64,000 nucleotides of DNA from Tetranychus cinnabarinus. Its lineage: Eukaryota > Arthropoda > Arachnida > Trombidiformes > Tetranychidae. This document shows, piece by piece, positions 1-12,108 of the stretch. The notes beneath the pieces are model-generated. The model did no database searches. It saw nothing but the letters and a program-made list of their open reading frames with translations, and was not told where the DNA came from. The DNA is taken from contig WHVY01000005.1 in assembly GCA_022266195.1 (NCBI GenBank), forward strand, positions 5,022,001-5,086,000, given 5' to 3'. Every line of letters begins with the position of its first letter. Positions within the stretch are counted from its first letter, which is position 1. The position numbers and the translations under genes are program-made.

Positions 1-90
1 CAGTTCTGAGACAGAATTTTTTACACCACTTAACATATTTTTGATCAACCGGTTGATAATAAAACTGTGAAAAATATCGTACTGTCCCAA

Positions 91-1510
91 CTAAGCATTC
101 CAAACGTAAAAATATGTCCTTTGCCATTCTGGTAAGTATTGGATGAAGGGTTTTAAGAGTGATCCGAAAAGAGGTATCCTCTCAGATAGAGTGGTTAGAA
201 TTCTGATAATTCGCACTTTAGTATAATTATCATAGAAAGGTGATCTCATCAAGTAGAGGAACATTGAAAGAGATCGCTGATTAAGTTCCAATCTTTCACT
301 TGTATTCCAAAGTGTATTAGATGCACTCATTAATTTTAAACTTGTAACATCCATTCCAAAAGAGACTAAGTAGGGAGCCCATGATGATTGACCGAAAGTT
401 TTCATCGTTGATAAATGGACAAGTGGTCTTATTATATGAAGAACTTCAGCTAATTTTTGGGTATCATTTAATTCCGTTGGTGGAGCATTTTTATCCTCTT
501 TACCCAAAATCTTGTTGATTAAGGAACTCTCAGAAGGAAGAACCCAAGTTCGTTTCGATCGAGGTGGTGCACTATCCAATGTACGAATAACTCTTCCTGA
601 TCTAGGTAAGGTAACAACAGTTCGTTCGCTAGCTGAAGGAGCTGCCTGGTCAGAATTAGATTCAGATTCGACGGTTGGAGGGTTATATCCTTTTGATGGA
701 ACATCTCTTTGTCTATCCAAAGGCAAAAAGGGTATCTGACGTTGTATACCAACATTGTACTTGAACAGCAAAATCAGTTTTATCACAGTCCTGTTGAAGA
801 TAAGATTTCATTTATAATTTATAAAATATTCACATATATGATAAATCATTGATAGGATGGAATATATATATTTGAATTTAGGTATTTATGCGTATAATAG
901 GCCTTTGGGTATCCCAAATATAGTCACATCAAATGACAGTGAATCAAATATTGATAGTGGTATCAGTCTCATTACAACTTACTTGGTAATTTGAATAATA
1001 GCGATTGTAATCCATTTTCCAGCTTCACCTGCTAATTTCTTTGCACTAATTTCAAAGAAAACTTGAGTATATTCAATGATAGTGACAAAGATCTTTAATC
1101 TCTCCACTACTTCACTCTGTTTAAGACATGAAAATATACAATGAGACACACAGAAATTTGTTTACATTTATCATGTTTATTAAACTTACGAAATTGGATT
1201 TCCAATTAAATGCTCTCTTAAGTAAGATGTCGTTTGAAATTTGAAGTAACGATGAAGAAGTATAAATCAACTCTGAGATTATGTTAGAATTATTAAATCG
1301 ACCTATGGAATGAAAAAAAAGATATTACATACAATGTAAGTATAGAAACATATATAGACAAAATGGGTTAAGGAAACAAAATTTAAACTCACCGGATACC
1401 AAATAGCTGACCCATCTCAAAACATTTTCAATTTCGGTAGCAATTAAAGGATTTTCTTTAATTATTGATTTGTATTTCTCTAGATATTGAATTGCAATGG
1501 GCAGAGGCAT
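91..1510 (-). CDS. PEX16: Peroxisomal membrane biogenesis protein PEX16
   Basis: PEX16 is an integral membrane protein that recruits PEX3 and helps insert peroxisomal membrane proteins. Four coding exons can be joined on the minus strand: 1510-1393, 1302-1190, 1116-983 and 790-91, with phases that fit, giving about 354 residues (the human protein is about 336-346). The first exon encodes the N-terminal YLEKYKSIIKENP segment, the second SELIYTSSLLQISNDILL, the third EYTQVFFEISAKKLAGEAGKW, and the last ends in SPFYDNYTKVRI...YLPEWQRTYFYVWNA, the typical PEX16 C-terminus. I chose the Met of MPLPIAIQ (1510) because it lies where the human protein starts; an in-frame Met 12 codons upstream (1546) is possible. 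The segment around residues 180-250 is Ser/Pro-rich and variable, as in homologues. No break is seen. Identification is firm. Confidence 0.93.
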
Positions 1511-3030
1511 TGTTGATAAATGTTCCGATACAAATATAATACACAAGTCACTATAAGGAAAATGCCTTGGTTTATTGGAGAACCCAAAAATTGAGTCAAG
1601 TTGAGCAGGTTACTATAAACATAAGGAAAATATAATTAATTAAAATAAACAATTGATTTAGCTTGATCTTGGCGATGATTTAGTTCACTTTCAAAACAGA
1701 GATAGATAGAAAGCTGGAAACATAGCAAAGAACACTTACCATCACCATTTTCCTTGTGTTGAAATGTAGTCTGACAAGTTGTGTCTTCAAAAAGAGTAAG
1801 ACTGTTTACTCTTGAGTCTTCATGATCAGACTAATGTGGCAAAATGAAGCGAATACAGAAAGGCTGATGACCGTAGATCAAGTTGATATTCAACTCTCTT
1901 GTCACTAATAATCAAAATAAGAATATTTTACAGGAAAATTAATCAGATTGGGGGTTGAGACGTTGGTTTAAAAGGCGGTCAATTTGGCTTGTTGAAATTC
2001 ACCATTTTATTGTTCTTCACGATATTCCCTGGATTAACACCCTACGTAGCTAAGATTATCTAATGCTTGATAAAACATGAAAAATATCTCCATTCAAAGC
2101 ATAGTTTGAAATAATATTAGACACTTTAAGCAGAAGTATTTCTTACTTGATTTAATTAAAGCTTTCTCCCTATGTTTGTTCACTTATTTGCAGTCTGCAA
2201 ATTGCAGATACAGCTACAACCAAGATAAATAACTTGAACTGGTGAGTAAGTTATGAATAGGTGACACTATTACATAGAAAGTATAAATTGTAAATCATGG
2301 CCAATTAATATGAATATAAGTGACAAGCAGGCAGAAACACTGCTTAAAGTGTGAATTTTCGTAACTTTAAAATCGGTTCGCTCAATCCCGGTAAACCTAA
2401 TATTTTTATTGCGTTGAAATCAGTAAACCTTTAAACATTAGTCGAATCACACGCTTAAAATCGTATATTAACTTTTACATCTGTTAAACCCATCATTGTA
2501 TGTCTACATAACGGACATTTTTGTTTATGTTTTTGCATCATTTCCACATAGATTGTGATCTACGTTATCGTGATCTGTGATCTGTCCTATCTTCGTTGGA
2601 TAAACAATTGCTAACATGGTCAAATTGCTTTCCATTGCAAGTAAAAACTCACTCATTGATTCAGAAATATTCATGAATCAACTCTCTAGGTATACTTTCT
2701 TTGTTTATTGAGTCTTAGGAAATTGATTTTTTTTGCGTTTTATCGTGAAAATTTATGTATTTTATTTGAAAATAAAATTAGAAAAAGTTATTTGCGTACA
2801 TTTCCGATAGATCGACTTTTAACGATCCATCGACGTCATTTTGGGAAGAGAGAAAAATTTAAACAGGAAAATTTCTGATTCAGGCTGACAGAATCAGGTA
2901 TCAAAACATATTGATATTTCACTTGACAAAGAAATGTCAAATTTCAATTGGCTTTAACTAATTGCATTTATTAACTGTCACTTAGTGCACTTTGAGGATT
3001 GATTAATATCTCAGTCGATATACATTCAAA
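1511..3030. other. Intergenic: PEX16 5' side to UMAD1 copy 1 5' UTR
   Basis: Divergent intergenic space between PEX16 (-) and the first UMAD1-like gene (+). It must contain both promoters, but I see no diagnostic motif. A splice donor (AAA|GTAAGT) at 3031 indicates that the UMAD1 transcript has a short non-coding first exon ending at 3030. Confidence 0.4.
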
Positions 3031-3137
3031 GTAAGTTCTTTTTTTCGCAACAAGTGTTTTGTTTAATAACTCTGACATTTTATTTAATTATTTTATTGTT
3101 CTATATTTTATGTTGATATTTTTGTGAATCTAAATAG

Positions 3138-3628
3138 ATGCTTGATTTATTTGGAAATGTTTTTGGAAGAAGCAAGAAATCATCTTCTGGATCCTCAAGT
3201 AAACAGGAAACAACAGCCACAGATGAAGATTTTGTTGTTGTCCCAAATCAAGCAAATCCTCCAGTAACCTCGTTATATCCTTACATTGATTTCTCTGAAT
3301 TGGTATGTTGATGTCATCTTTCTTTTTACAAACATCTTTGAACCAACCATTATTAAAATCTTTCTATTAATTCTCTTTTTTTCTCTTTCAGAGTGTCAAT
3401 GGTGACGCATCATCAACTAATGCTGTCAAACAAAATTATGATCAACATTTAACACCTTTAGACAAAGTACCCTTTGTTTGTAATACAAATCTTCCTGCCC
3501 ATAAATTTAGTATTGAACTTGAACCATATTTTCAGACGATTGAAAAGATCGACATGTTTCTCACGGCTCCATCAATGTCTGATTATAATTTTGCATTAGA
3601 GAAAAGTTTTCTAAGCGAATATCAGTAG
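3138..3628 (+). CDS. UMAD1-like UMA-domain protein, copy 1
   Basis: Small protein of 133 residues from exons 3138-3302 and 3392-3628. A 5' UTR intron (3031-3137) ends directly before the ATG. The C-terminus reads DYNFALEKSFL, matching the UMA motif (YDF-L-E-SVL type) of UBAP1, MVB12 and UMAD1 proteins, and the central TPLDKVPFV block resembles the UMAD1 segment before it. UMA motifs bind the ESCRT-I core, so a role in endosomal sorting is inferred; human UMAD1 itself is poorly characterised. The N-terminus (MLDLFGNVFGRSKKSS) is basic and Ser-rich, like the UMAD1 N-terminus. A nearly identical paralogue lies at 5551-6040, including the intron. Similarity stops close to the stop codon and just before the ATG, so the UTRs are unrelated. 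Orthology is by motif and length only. Confidence 0.75.
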
Positions 3629-4114
3629 ACATTAAACCGTGGACACTAAAGCTCATGTCAACGAACTTCAGGCTTAAAATCACATATCGAATGTCTGTCA
3701 AGTATGTGTTGATATACAATCATGTACTAAGCTGAATCATGTCAGAAGCTGGTTTATACGCTTGTTATGAACAATACCATATTTTGTTTTCAGCTGCGTA
3801 ATCCATATCGCATTTCGTTGAATGTCTATCTCGTGTAATTTTTGCGTCATTCAAAATTATCCATTTTCATTGTTGACTCTCTTTCGATAGACTTTGAGTC
3901 CTTCTGTTTCTCTTTGAAAGCGAGTGAATCAAAGTTACAAAAATCTCTGTAGAAATCAATGACAAACCAAAAATGTAAATCAAAAATGTATTAATTGCGA
4001 CTTTCTGATCTGTTTTTCATGCAAGAAATATCTCTTTTATTTATTTGATCTCGTCATTCACTTTCATTATTTCTTTTAAATACATTACAAATAATTTTGC
4101 ATGATCAATCTATC
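3629..4114. other. Convergent intergenic, UMAD1 copy 1 / MED7 3' ends
   Basis: Both flanking genes end into this stretch. It holds their 3' UTRs; no other feature is recognised. Confidence 0.35.
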
Positions 4115-4870
4115 TTATACTTGTGGAATTTGATCGACGATATCACACATCAATGAGTCAAATTCATCTATTTGATTGGTACTTGGGTCCGATAAGTCTT
4201 TCACATTAGCTTCTTTACTAGTATCTTTTCCATTCTGGTTAGCTGATTTATTGAAATAAAGCAACTGTCCGAGAGCAGCTTTTAAATCGGGCAGGTCAGG
4301 AATATTTGAGGTGGAGTTGACTATCATCTCAACAACTTTGTCGATCTGTCTGTTAAGTCGATTAATTATCTCAATACGTTGTCTCCTCTGGTGCTGAAGA
4401 GTAACTCTCAATGTTTCTCTTGCTTGGTAGGGCCTCAATTCATTGATAAGATGATGCATTTGAAGAAATAACATGGCAATATCAGAGCATTTTTCTTCTC
4501 GCTTATTAGTATCTGGACACTTTATGATTACATCTAGAAGATCGAGGAAATTCACAAGGATGGAAGAATTCATCTTCTTTAATTCCCTTTTGTGGTCATA
4601 TTCTCTTGGATAAAGACGTTTGATTCCACGGGTCTCAAGAGGTCTGATGATAGCATCATCATTGTTAATTAGAACACCAAACATATTGTAACTACCATCA
4701 ACGATAGGTTTGGGTGGATCTGGATTGCGTCCTTTAGCAACATTTTCTTCTGAATATAGCTCGATTAGGTTAGCCGGTGGAAGAGGATAAGTTGATGATA
4801 TGTTTGCAGTTGATCCCAGTTTACCAGCAGATAAAATTGGCGACCTCGAGGAAGCTCTAGGACTTGTCAT
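4115..4870 (-). CDS. MED7: Mediator complex subunit 7
   Basis: Single-exon gene of 251 residues. MED7 is a middle-module subunit of Mediator, which links activators to RNA polymerase II in the nucleus. The family signature is clear: YPLPPANLIELYSEENV, then PPKPIVDGSYNMFG, the RGIKRLYP segment, LKKMNSSILVNFLDLLDV, and a long helical part LFLQMHHLINELRPYQARET followed by a coiled-coil helix with QHQRRQRIEIINRLN. Human MED7 has 233 residues, so length fits; the extra length is a polar C-terminal tail. The Met at 4870 begins a short disordered Ser-rich leader. It lies between two UMAD1 duplicates, and only those, not MED7, are duplicated here. Very sure. Confidence 0.95.
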   Translation of the reverse strand: MTSPRASSRSPILSAGKLGSTANISSTYPLPPANLIELYSEENVAKGRNPDPPKPIVDGSYNMFGVLINNDDAIIRPLETRGIKRLYPREYDHKRELKKMNSSILVNFLDLLDVIIKCPDTNKREEKCSDIAMLFLQMHHLINELRPYQARETLRVTLQHQRRQRIEIINRLNRQIDKVVEMIVNSTSNIPDLPDLKAALGQLLYFNKSANQNGKDTSKEANVKDLSDPSTNQIDEFDSLMCDIVDQIPQV

Positions 4871-5550
4871 AATTTTAATTCTCTCAGATGAATGAAAGAA
4901 GAAACGGTAAATAAATTAAACAGCTAAATCTTGAGGCTTACAAGTCAAAACAAAAAGAAGCTACATGATTGTAAAAATGATAATAATGAAAATACACCAA
5001 CAAAACTAGGATAAATAATTAAATAACAATTGTGGATTGCAGTGGATAGTAACAGATAAAATGGTGATAATCAGAAGCAAATTGACACAAAAGTAGAATA
5101 AAACATATAATTAAATTTAATAATATAAAATTGAATAAAAGATTTCTTTCTTTTTCTTGCTTGACAATTCAAGAATTTACACAATCGATCAATCGAATGT
5201 TTTCGATAGTCGATAGTTTTGAATTAAACTCTGAGCTAAGGCAAGTGAGCTTTAAATAGGTAAACAACTGGAATCAAAACATAATTTTATCTTTCACTTG
5301 TATAAAGAATATAGTGATTTAATCATATTTTGATTTTGAACTCTACTTAATTTTAATTTTGTGATTTTAGTTGTAAACTCATCCATTTAAATAAATCTAC
5401 TCAAGGTAAGCTAATTTTTTTTCTGTAAAGTCAGCAGTGAAGCTTTCCAAAATTGTATACAATTTTATTCAATTTTATTCCAAACATTACATTTTATTCA
5501 ATTTCCGATATTTTTAATGATATTTATTCAATTTTTTGGAATCTAATTAG
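4871..5550. promoter_or_regulatory. Divergent promoter region MED7 / UMAD1 copy 2
   Basis: About 0.5 kb between the MED7 start and the non-coding first exon of UMAD1 copy 2, whose donor (TCAAG|GTAAG) sits at 5406 and whose acceptor (TAATTAG) lies immediately before the ATG at 5551. Head-to-head arrangement suggests shared or adjacent promoters. No specific motif is called. Confidence 0.4.
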
Positions 5551-6040
5551 ATGCTAGATTTATTTGGAAATGTTTTTGGAAGAAGCAAGAAATCATCTTC
5601 TGGATCCTCAAGTAAACAGGAACCAACAGCCTCAGATGAAGATTTTGTTGTTGTCCCAAATCAAGCAAATCCTCCAGTAACCTCGTTATATCCTTACATT
5701 GATTTCTCTGAATTGGTATGTTGATGTCATCTTTCTTTTTACAAACATCTTTAGACCAGCCATTATTAAAACCTTTTTATTAATTCTCTTTTTTCTCTTT
5801 CAGAGTGTCAATGGTGACGCATCATCAACTAATGCTGTCAAACAAAATTATGATCAACATTTAACACCTTTAGACAAAGTACCCTTTGTTTGTAATACAA
5901 ATCTTCCTGCCCATAAATTCAGTATTGAACTTGAACCATATTTTCAGACGATTGAAAAGATCGACATGTTCCTCACGGCTCCATCAATGTCTGATTATAA
6001 TTTTGCTTTAGAGAAAAGTTTTCTTAGTGAATACCAATGA
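5551..6040 (+). CDS. UMAD1-like UMA-domain protein, copy 2
   Basis: Second 133-residue UMA-domain gene, exons 5551-5715 and 5804-6040. Coding exons are nearly identical to copy 1: the only amino-acid changes I see are Thr to Pro and Thr to Ser in the N-terminal linker (ETTAT versus EPTAS). The 88-base intron is almost as conserved as the exons, pointing to a recent duplication or gene conversion. The UMA motif DYNFALEKSFL is intact. Like copy 1 it has a 5' UTR intron abutting the ATG, but upstream and downstream flanks differ, so the two copies may be expressed differently. Function inferred: ESCRT-I association through the UMA motif. Confidence 0.75.
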
Positions 6041-6829
6041 GCATTTTCAACTAATCAAGACCTGTATTCTCAAATTGTGACGGATATCAGAATATTCCAA
6101 ATTTGTGTTCACATTTTCCACCAATAACTAGGCTAGACTTTAAAGTCTACTAAATTACAAATGTTTGGTTAAACACTAGCGATATGTTTACCTTTTCTAA
6201 CAGGCATCTACTTTATCCTGTTCATCATTCTGTAAAAAATTTTTGCGCTATCACCCAATTTATCTGCCCAAAACTGACTAAGGCAACATTTCTACACTAT
6301 TTATGAAAATGTGTTATGATTAAAATGACTAAAATCTTGGTTAAATATCAAGTTCTATTTTCATTTTCTCCAAAACCGTGTACAATTGCGAACTGATAAT
6401 AACGATGATGATAACTTTTATTGCTCTATGAAAGGAACATTCGATAATAATCTGACGATAGAAATGTTTTGTTCAGTTTTTAAGATAAAAAAAGTTTTAT
6501 TAAATGTGTATTTCATGGTGTAATAACAATTTTTCCTAACAGCTCATTATATAATTTAATCGAAAAGTTATTTTATTCACAGTTACAGGCCTTTAAGCTA
6601 TTTGATTATTCAGCTTAATCATACATGGTTTGAGTAATTTTCAATAATAGTAAGTAATTAAGAATGAAGTATTACAATCAATTAGAGAAATTAAATTTAA
6701 ATTAGCTAAATTTATTCCATACATGCATTTAATAAATGATAGCTCATCACTGATTGGATCAATATCCGCCAAATTTTCATTTTTATTGCCTTATCGAGCC
6801 ATAAATAAAAGTACCCATTGCTAGATTTC
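6041..6829. other. Convergent intergenic, UMAD1 copy 2 / phafin 3' ends
   Basis: AT-rich 3' UTR and spacer sequence between convergent genes. Nothing further recognised. Confidence 0.35.
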
Positions 6830-8524
6830 CTAAGAGTTATCCAGTCTTTTGTTTTCCTTTTCGTCCGCATCATTGTAGAAAGTTGGCTGTCAAAGATAAA
6901 ACATTTCAGTATTAAATAATGATATTCGTTTGATAAACTATCATGATTTTAGATAGAAGTGCTCCAGTCACACTCGCACCATACATATTTTCATTTAAAA
7001 CATTCAGACTTAGGATGAAATTATCGTATTGTATGCTAATATGTTTGAAAAAGATAAAACTAACCTTCTCGTCTTCCAGGTAATCATCAAATTTAGTCAA
7101 TGGATCTTCTGACAGATCTTCATTGGATTCTTCATCAGATGAGAATGAATCCATGCGAACCAGAGTATTTCTTTGTATAATAGCTTTGCTTTTAATTTCA
7201 TCAGCATTGAATGATGGTGTTGATGACGATGATGCCTCTACAGAAGTAGATGGAAGTGGTTCTCTAATTTTGATTGGTGCAGTCATTGTTTCTCGGACTG
7301 AATTTAAACCTAATCGTTGCTTAGCTAAAATATTATGACAAGAATCACAGACTCGCACAGGTTTAGATGATTGAGCTGGAATCAAAAATTTATTTTTTGA
7401 GCAATCTCCACAAATTACTAGGCCACAATAGCGACAGTGGTGCTAGTGAAAGAAATGAAACATATATTAATGAAGATGAACGATAATAGTTAAAATTTCA
7501 ATAAATAATAAGAATTACCCGTCGATTAATGAAATTGAAATAGTTGGCTCTACAGTGCATACAAACATCAGTTTCTGTATCAGGAACCCAAACTGCTGCA
7601 TGAATATTTGCGGGTTTCTTTCCAGCTGAAGATGATAAGATATTATTATAATAAGTTATTTTTTTACTATTTTTGGATCGGTTAAATGAAACTCACTTCG
7701 CTTCAATAAATCATTGACACATTTGTCTATATGATTGATCCACTCTTGTTTTTCTGTTTTGTTAGCAGCATAAACTGTAAAGGATTTATTGGGTGTTTTA
7801 ATCTGCCAGCCGTGTTTAAGTCGCCCTATGAAAATGAAAAAAAGAGGAGTATGTAAAATAATCAGTAAAACCAAAGGTGAAAAAGCCTGTTAAATGCTAA
7901 AGTTATTGATAAACACTGATGAATTAGATTGATAAATGTATTGAAATTGAATGTGAATGAGACAAAAGTTCAAAACACAAATGATAAACCCATGTAGCAA
8001 AGTTCATAAATTGAGATTGAACATACCATCTTCTGTATCCTCAGAATCATTTCTTTCAGGAATATCATCTAAAGTTACTTCTTCAAGCAAAATGATGTGT
8101 TGACGGACATATTTTTTCTTCTTGATTATAATATCACCATAGACAAGAATATCGTTGAAGAGAAAGAACTGTCTAGCCTTTGGCTTTTTCCGACATATTT
8201 TGGTTAATATACCTTCACCAACCAATACACGCCCAGGTATAGATAGAGGCTAAATATTAATAGTTAATACAACAATCGATTAGCAACAAAAAAAAACAAT
8301 GGAAGGCCTAATAAAATGCAGACTTACCGTACCGCTGATACCAAAACAGCTTTCAATGTGAGCTATCCTTCTTGAATTAATATCACTGCCGACTAGAATG
8401 AAAGTGAAGAAAGAACGAGATAAAGGTAAGTCAATAGTTAAGGAATAAACAATTTGAAAATAAAGATGAAAACAGTAAACAATAAAGATAATAAAGATGA
8501 CAAATCACCTAGGTGATCAACCAT
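6830..8524 (-). CDS. PLEKHF: Phafin (PH and FYVE domain protein, PLEKHF family)
   Basis: Seven coding exons: 8524-8509, 8392-8328, 8249-8027, 7825-7697, 7625-7519, 7442-7065 and 6886-6830. All phases agree, giving about 324 residues. Phafins bind PI3P and other phosphoinositides on endosomes and act in endosome fusion, receptor traffic and autophagy. Order: N-terminal NSRRIAHIESCFG, a PH domain (KPKARQFFLFNDILVYGDI ... GWQIKTPNKSFTVYAA ... EWINHI), then a complete FYVE finger with WVPD, RRHHCRYCG and RVCDSC signatures. The acidic, Ser-rich C-terminus also matches phafins, though at 324 residues it is longer than human phafin 2 (about 250). The first coding exon is only 16 bases (MVDHL plus one base), matching the start of human phafin 2. 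The last exon is inferred from splice signals and is less certain. Confidence 0.92.
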
Positions 8525-9863
8525 TGGTTAAGAGTAGTGAGACACAGTTAAGATGAGTGAAAGTTATCTAAAAAGATGCCAAAAGATCAGGCTTGAAATC
8601 CAAACTGATGAAATATTTCACAATAAAAATAATTAACTTTGAAATGAAAATAAAATAATGTAAAAAATAAACAAGGGTGTGACAAGAAGTATAAACCTTT
8701 ATTGGTATAGAATGGATAATATTGGAATGTTATTGGAATCGTTGAGTTTCACGGTTGTGACAAATGGAGAGCTTGTATACAAAATGAATAAGAAATAATA
8801 ACACCGCTGATGATTTGACGTAATGATAAAGAGATGGTGACAAATCAATGAAATTACCTGATGTACTAGCTTGTAGGTAGGTGTTTTTTTTGTTTAAATC
8901 AATTTCAGATGTTTCTATGTTCATCATCACCACAGCAATCGTCATCAATATCGTTACCAAATTGAACCCCTTCAAGCAAATTTGATCAGAAAACATTGAC
9001 GAGTAAAAAAAATGTTGCTAATGATGAATAATTCATCACGATGTGAGTCAGATTTTGAATTAACTAGAATTGCTTACAATCTAATTATTTAATTAGGTTG
9101 ACAATATTCAACGGTTATTTTTGATAAATTTTCACCTCAAATAAAATTCCTATTTTGGTTTCTTGTGCAATTGAACTCAATATAAGGTATATTTGTTTAC
9201 CTGATTTCAAGTTTATTTCAAAGGTTGTTTATTATCGCTGGACAGTGCTCAGTATTATATTGTATTATGTAACAGTTACCAAGCAAAGGTTTAATTAAAT
9301 GATAATCAAACTCACAGCTTTGATATTGCACGTATAGCCCTCGTGTGACTTAATTAGAGTAGCATTTGCTAATTGAAGCAACGTTGATCCACAACTTGAA
9401 TTCAAAATGGTTAATACGTTTACCCGATCAGCAATATTTTGTTTTTTGGACCAACCAAATCCTTCCGAAGTCTATTCAAACATTTGGATTGTCAAATCTT
9501 ATTTCAATTTCCTTTCAGATTTAAGTTTGAGAAAATTAAGACATTAAAAGTGTATTTCATGATTAATCACAAACTTTAGACCATTGATTAATCGAACCAG
9601 TCACTATGTTTATGGCTTTTGGATGTTCTCATGATAACGGATAGCTTTTAAATTAGTGATTACCATTCAAAGAGAGTTTTCATTAAGGTTTTTCATTTTA
9701 AATGATAATAAAGTTATACAAAAATGATTTATACCTTGATAAAAAGCTGACCTGGCTTTAAACATTTTAGAAAACAAAAATCATTAAATGTAGCAATACA
9801 AAAACTTCATGGAATTTGATTAGATCCAAGCTCGTTTCATCTTAGTTTTTGTTGCAACTTGCT
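8525..9863. other. Intergenic between phafin and ATIC
   Basis: Contains the phafin promoter side and the ATIC 3' UTR. An 88-codon open frame at 8730-8996 (-) has no recognisable domain or codon signature and is not called. Nothing else seen. Confidence 0.4.
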
Positions 9864-12108
9864 TTAGTGGTGGAACAATCTTAAGCCAGTGTGGACAAGA
9901 ACCATATTATGGTCATTGCACGCCTCAATAACGCATTGGTCATTTGTTGATCCTCCAGGGCTAGCAACATAAGACACTCCAGACATGGCAGCTCGGTCAA
10001 TATTGTCTCGGAAAGGGAAAAATGCGTCTGAGCTCAGTGCGACTCCTTTCATTTCCTTGATCCATTCGTTGGCCTTTTCCTAAGAATAGAAAAAATTGAT
10101 TAGTTATGAAGATAATTAAGTTTAAAATTAAATATTTTACCTCAGTTAACAAAGGTGGTGCTACTTCAAAGGCTTCCTTCCATTTTTGCAAGTCCATTTC
10201 AAGACCGACTTGTCGATTAACATAAACATCAGTGTAATTTGATTGTTCGGCTCTCTTGATTGATTTCTTGAAGACCATTTCAGAGAGAGAAGGGTGCTGC
10301 CTCATCCACCAATTGTTAGCTTTATCACCAGCTAGTCTTGTACAATGGATTCGCGATTGTTGACCAGCTCCAATGCCAATAATTTGACCATCTTTAGCGT
10401 AACAAACAGAATTAGATTGCGTGTATTTTAAAGCGATCGTCGCTACAACCAAATCACGTACAGCTTCTTTGGGTAACTAATAATAAAGAGCAAATTTGTA
10501 AGATAAAAATTCGTTTCTTCTTCCATTAGTAACTTTGAATAATAAAAGTACTTACATTTTTATTTTGAGAAATGATTCTATCGACATTGAATAATTTTTC
10601 ATCAATAATTGCATCATTTCGTTTCTGTTCCAAAGTTAAACCAAAAAGTGTCCTTGATTCAATATCAGATGGCTCATAGTTAGGATCAATCTGATAAGAT
10701 AACGAATAAACGATATTCAAATTGATAAAAATAAGTACTATTCAAACCACTTCGTTAGGATTGTCAAAGTCAAGATCAATCTTGATAAATTAAATTGATA
10801 AAGAAAGAAAATCTATCAACGTATAGTTGTTAGCAATAACTTATTAAAATACCTCAAGAACACAATAAGATCCTCCTTTCTTTTTCTTCAGAATGTTTAA
10901 AGCTTCTTCTTGATAACCTGGTGCTATAATACCATCAGAAACCTCCCGTGATATTATCTTTGCTGTGGGTACATCACAAACATCTGAAAGTGCAACAAAA
11001 TCACCGAAAGAAGACATTCGATCAGCACCACGAGCTCGAGCATAAGCAGTAGCCAAAGGAGTAAGATCTTTGGCCATATCTTCAACACAACAAAGTTTCA
11101 ATTGAGCTCCTGATAGGGGAACACCGACAGCTGCTCCAGCTGGAGATACGTGCTTGAATGAAGTGGCTGCTGGCATATTTAGCGCTTTTTTAAGATCTCG
11201 AACTAATTGCCATGCATTAAGAGCATCACATAGGTTAATGAAACCAGGACTTCCATTGACTACTCTCAATGGTAATTTTGCTTCCATAGTATACAGTTGA
11301 GCTGGTTTTTGGTGAGGATTCATACCATATCGAAGAGATAATTGTGAAACTCCGGAACAATATTGAGACCTGAAATAGTTAGATATAGCTAAATCATACT
11401 GTGCAGTATGATTAAAAGCCTTAACAGCAAGCATTTCTCGAACCTCCTTGGAAACAACACCATTTCGTTCAATCTCTGAAGCAACCCTAAAATCAAAAGA
11501 TAAAACCAAATTTCATGTTAAACAATTGAGATTAAGACCTATGAGAATACGTACAAATCATAATCATTAGGATCACAAATAACTGCTACTCTATCATGGT
11601 TTTTGGCTCCAGCCCGTAAAAGAGTTACTCCACCAATATCAACTTGTTCAACGGCATCGGCAATGGTTACATTAGGTGAGCTAATAGTTTGTACGAATGG
11701 ATACAAATTACAGACAACAACACCTATGAATTGGTAGCCACGATTTTTCATGTCACGCTGGTCAGAGTCAATTTTACGAGCCAATATTCCTCCATGGATA
11801 GCTGGATGTAAAGTCTTCACTCGTCCTCCAAGCATTTCAGGAGCTCCGGTTATTTCAGATACATCTTTCAATGTCAGTCCATTGTCCCGTAATGTTTTGG
11901 CTGAACCTCCACTGGCCACCAAATTTAAACCACTTTGCGCCAATCTTCGAGCAAATTCAACTAAACCTCGTTTATCCCAGACAGAGATGACAGCTGTGTA
12001 GGAGAGATTGAAACATAAGTCAGACAAAATCGGTTAGAGAAGAGAGATTTAAAAACAAGATTATCTTGAATGAAACAATTACTTACCCAGTTCTCCTTTG
12101 ATGGACAT
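9864..12108 (-). CDS. ATIC: Bifunctional AICAR transformylase / IMP cyclohydrolase
   Basis: Catalyses the last two steps of de novo purine synthesis: formylation of AICAR by 10-formyl-THF and ring closure to IMP, in the cytosol. Six coding exons: 12108-12087, 11993-11555, 11486-10853, 10690-10556, 10476-10141 and 10079-9864. Together they give 593 residues (human 592) with all phases consistent. The N-terminal MGS-like cyclohydrolase domain shows LVASGG, GGRVKTLHPAIHGGIL, CNLYPF and VDIGGVTLLRA. The transformylase domain shows RYGMNPHQ, NGSPGFINLCDALNAWQL, the catalytic FKHVSPAGAA (Lys-His), RGADRMSSFGDF, IGAGQQSRIHCTRLAGDKA, SSDAFFPFRDN and the terminal RLFHH. The first coding exon is just 22 bases (MSIKGEL plus one base). 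A long hairpin lies 136 bases upstream of the ATG. No missing catalytic residue seen. Confidence 0.97.

Noticed and set aside
8730..8996. 88-codon open frame (-) starting MFSDQICLKG, partly hydrophobic
   Set aside because: No domain, no splice partners and no similarity to anything I know. It lies upstream of phafin in AT-rich DNA where chance frames of this size are expected.
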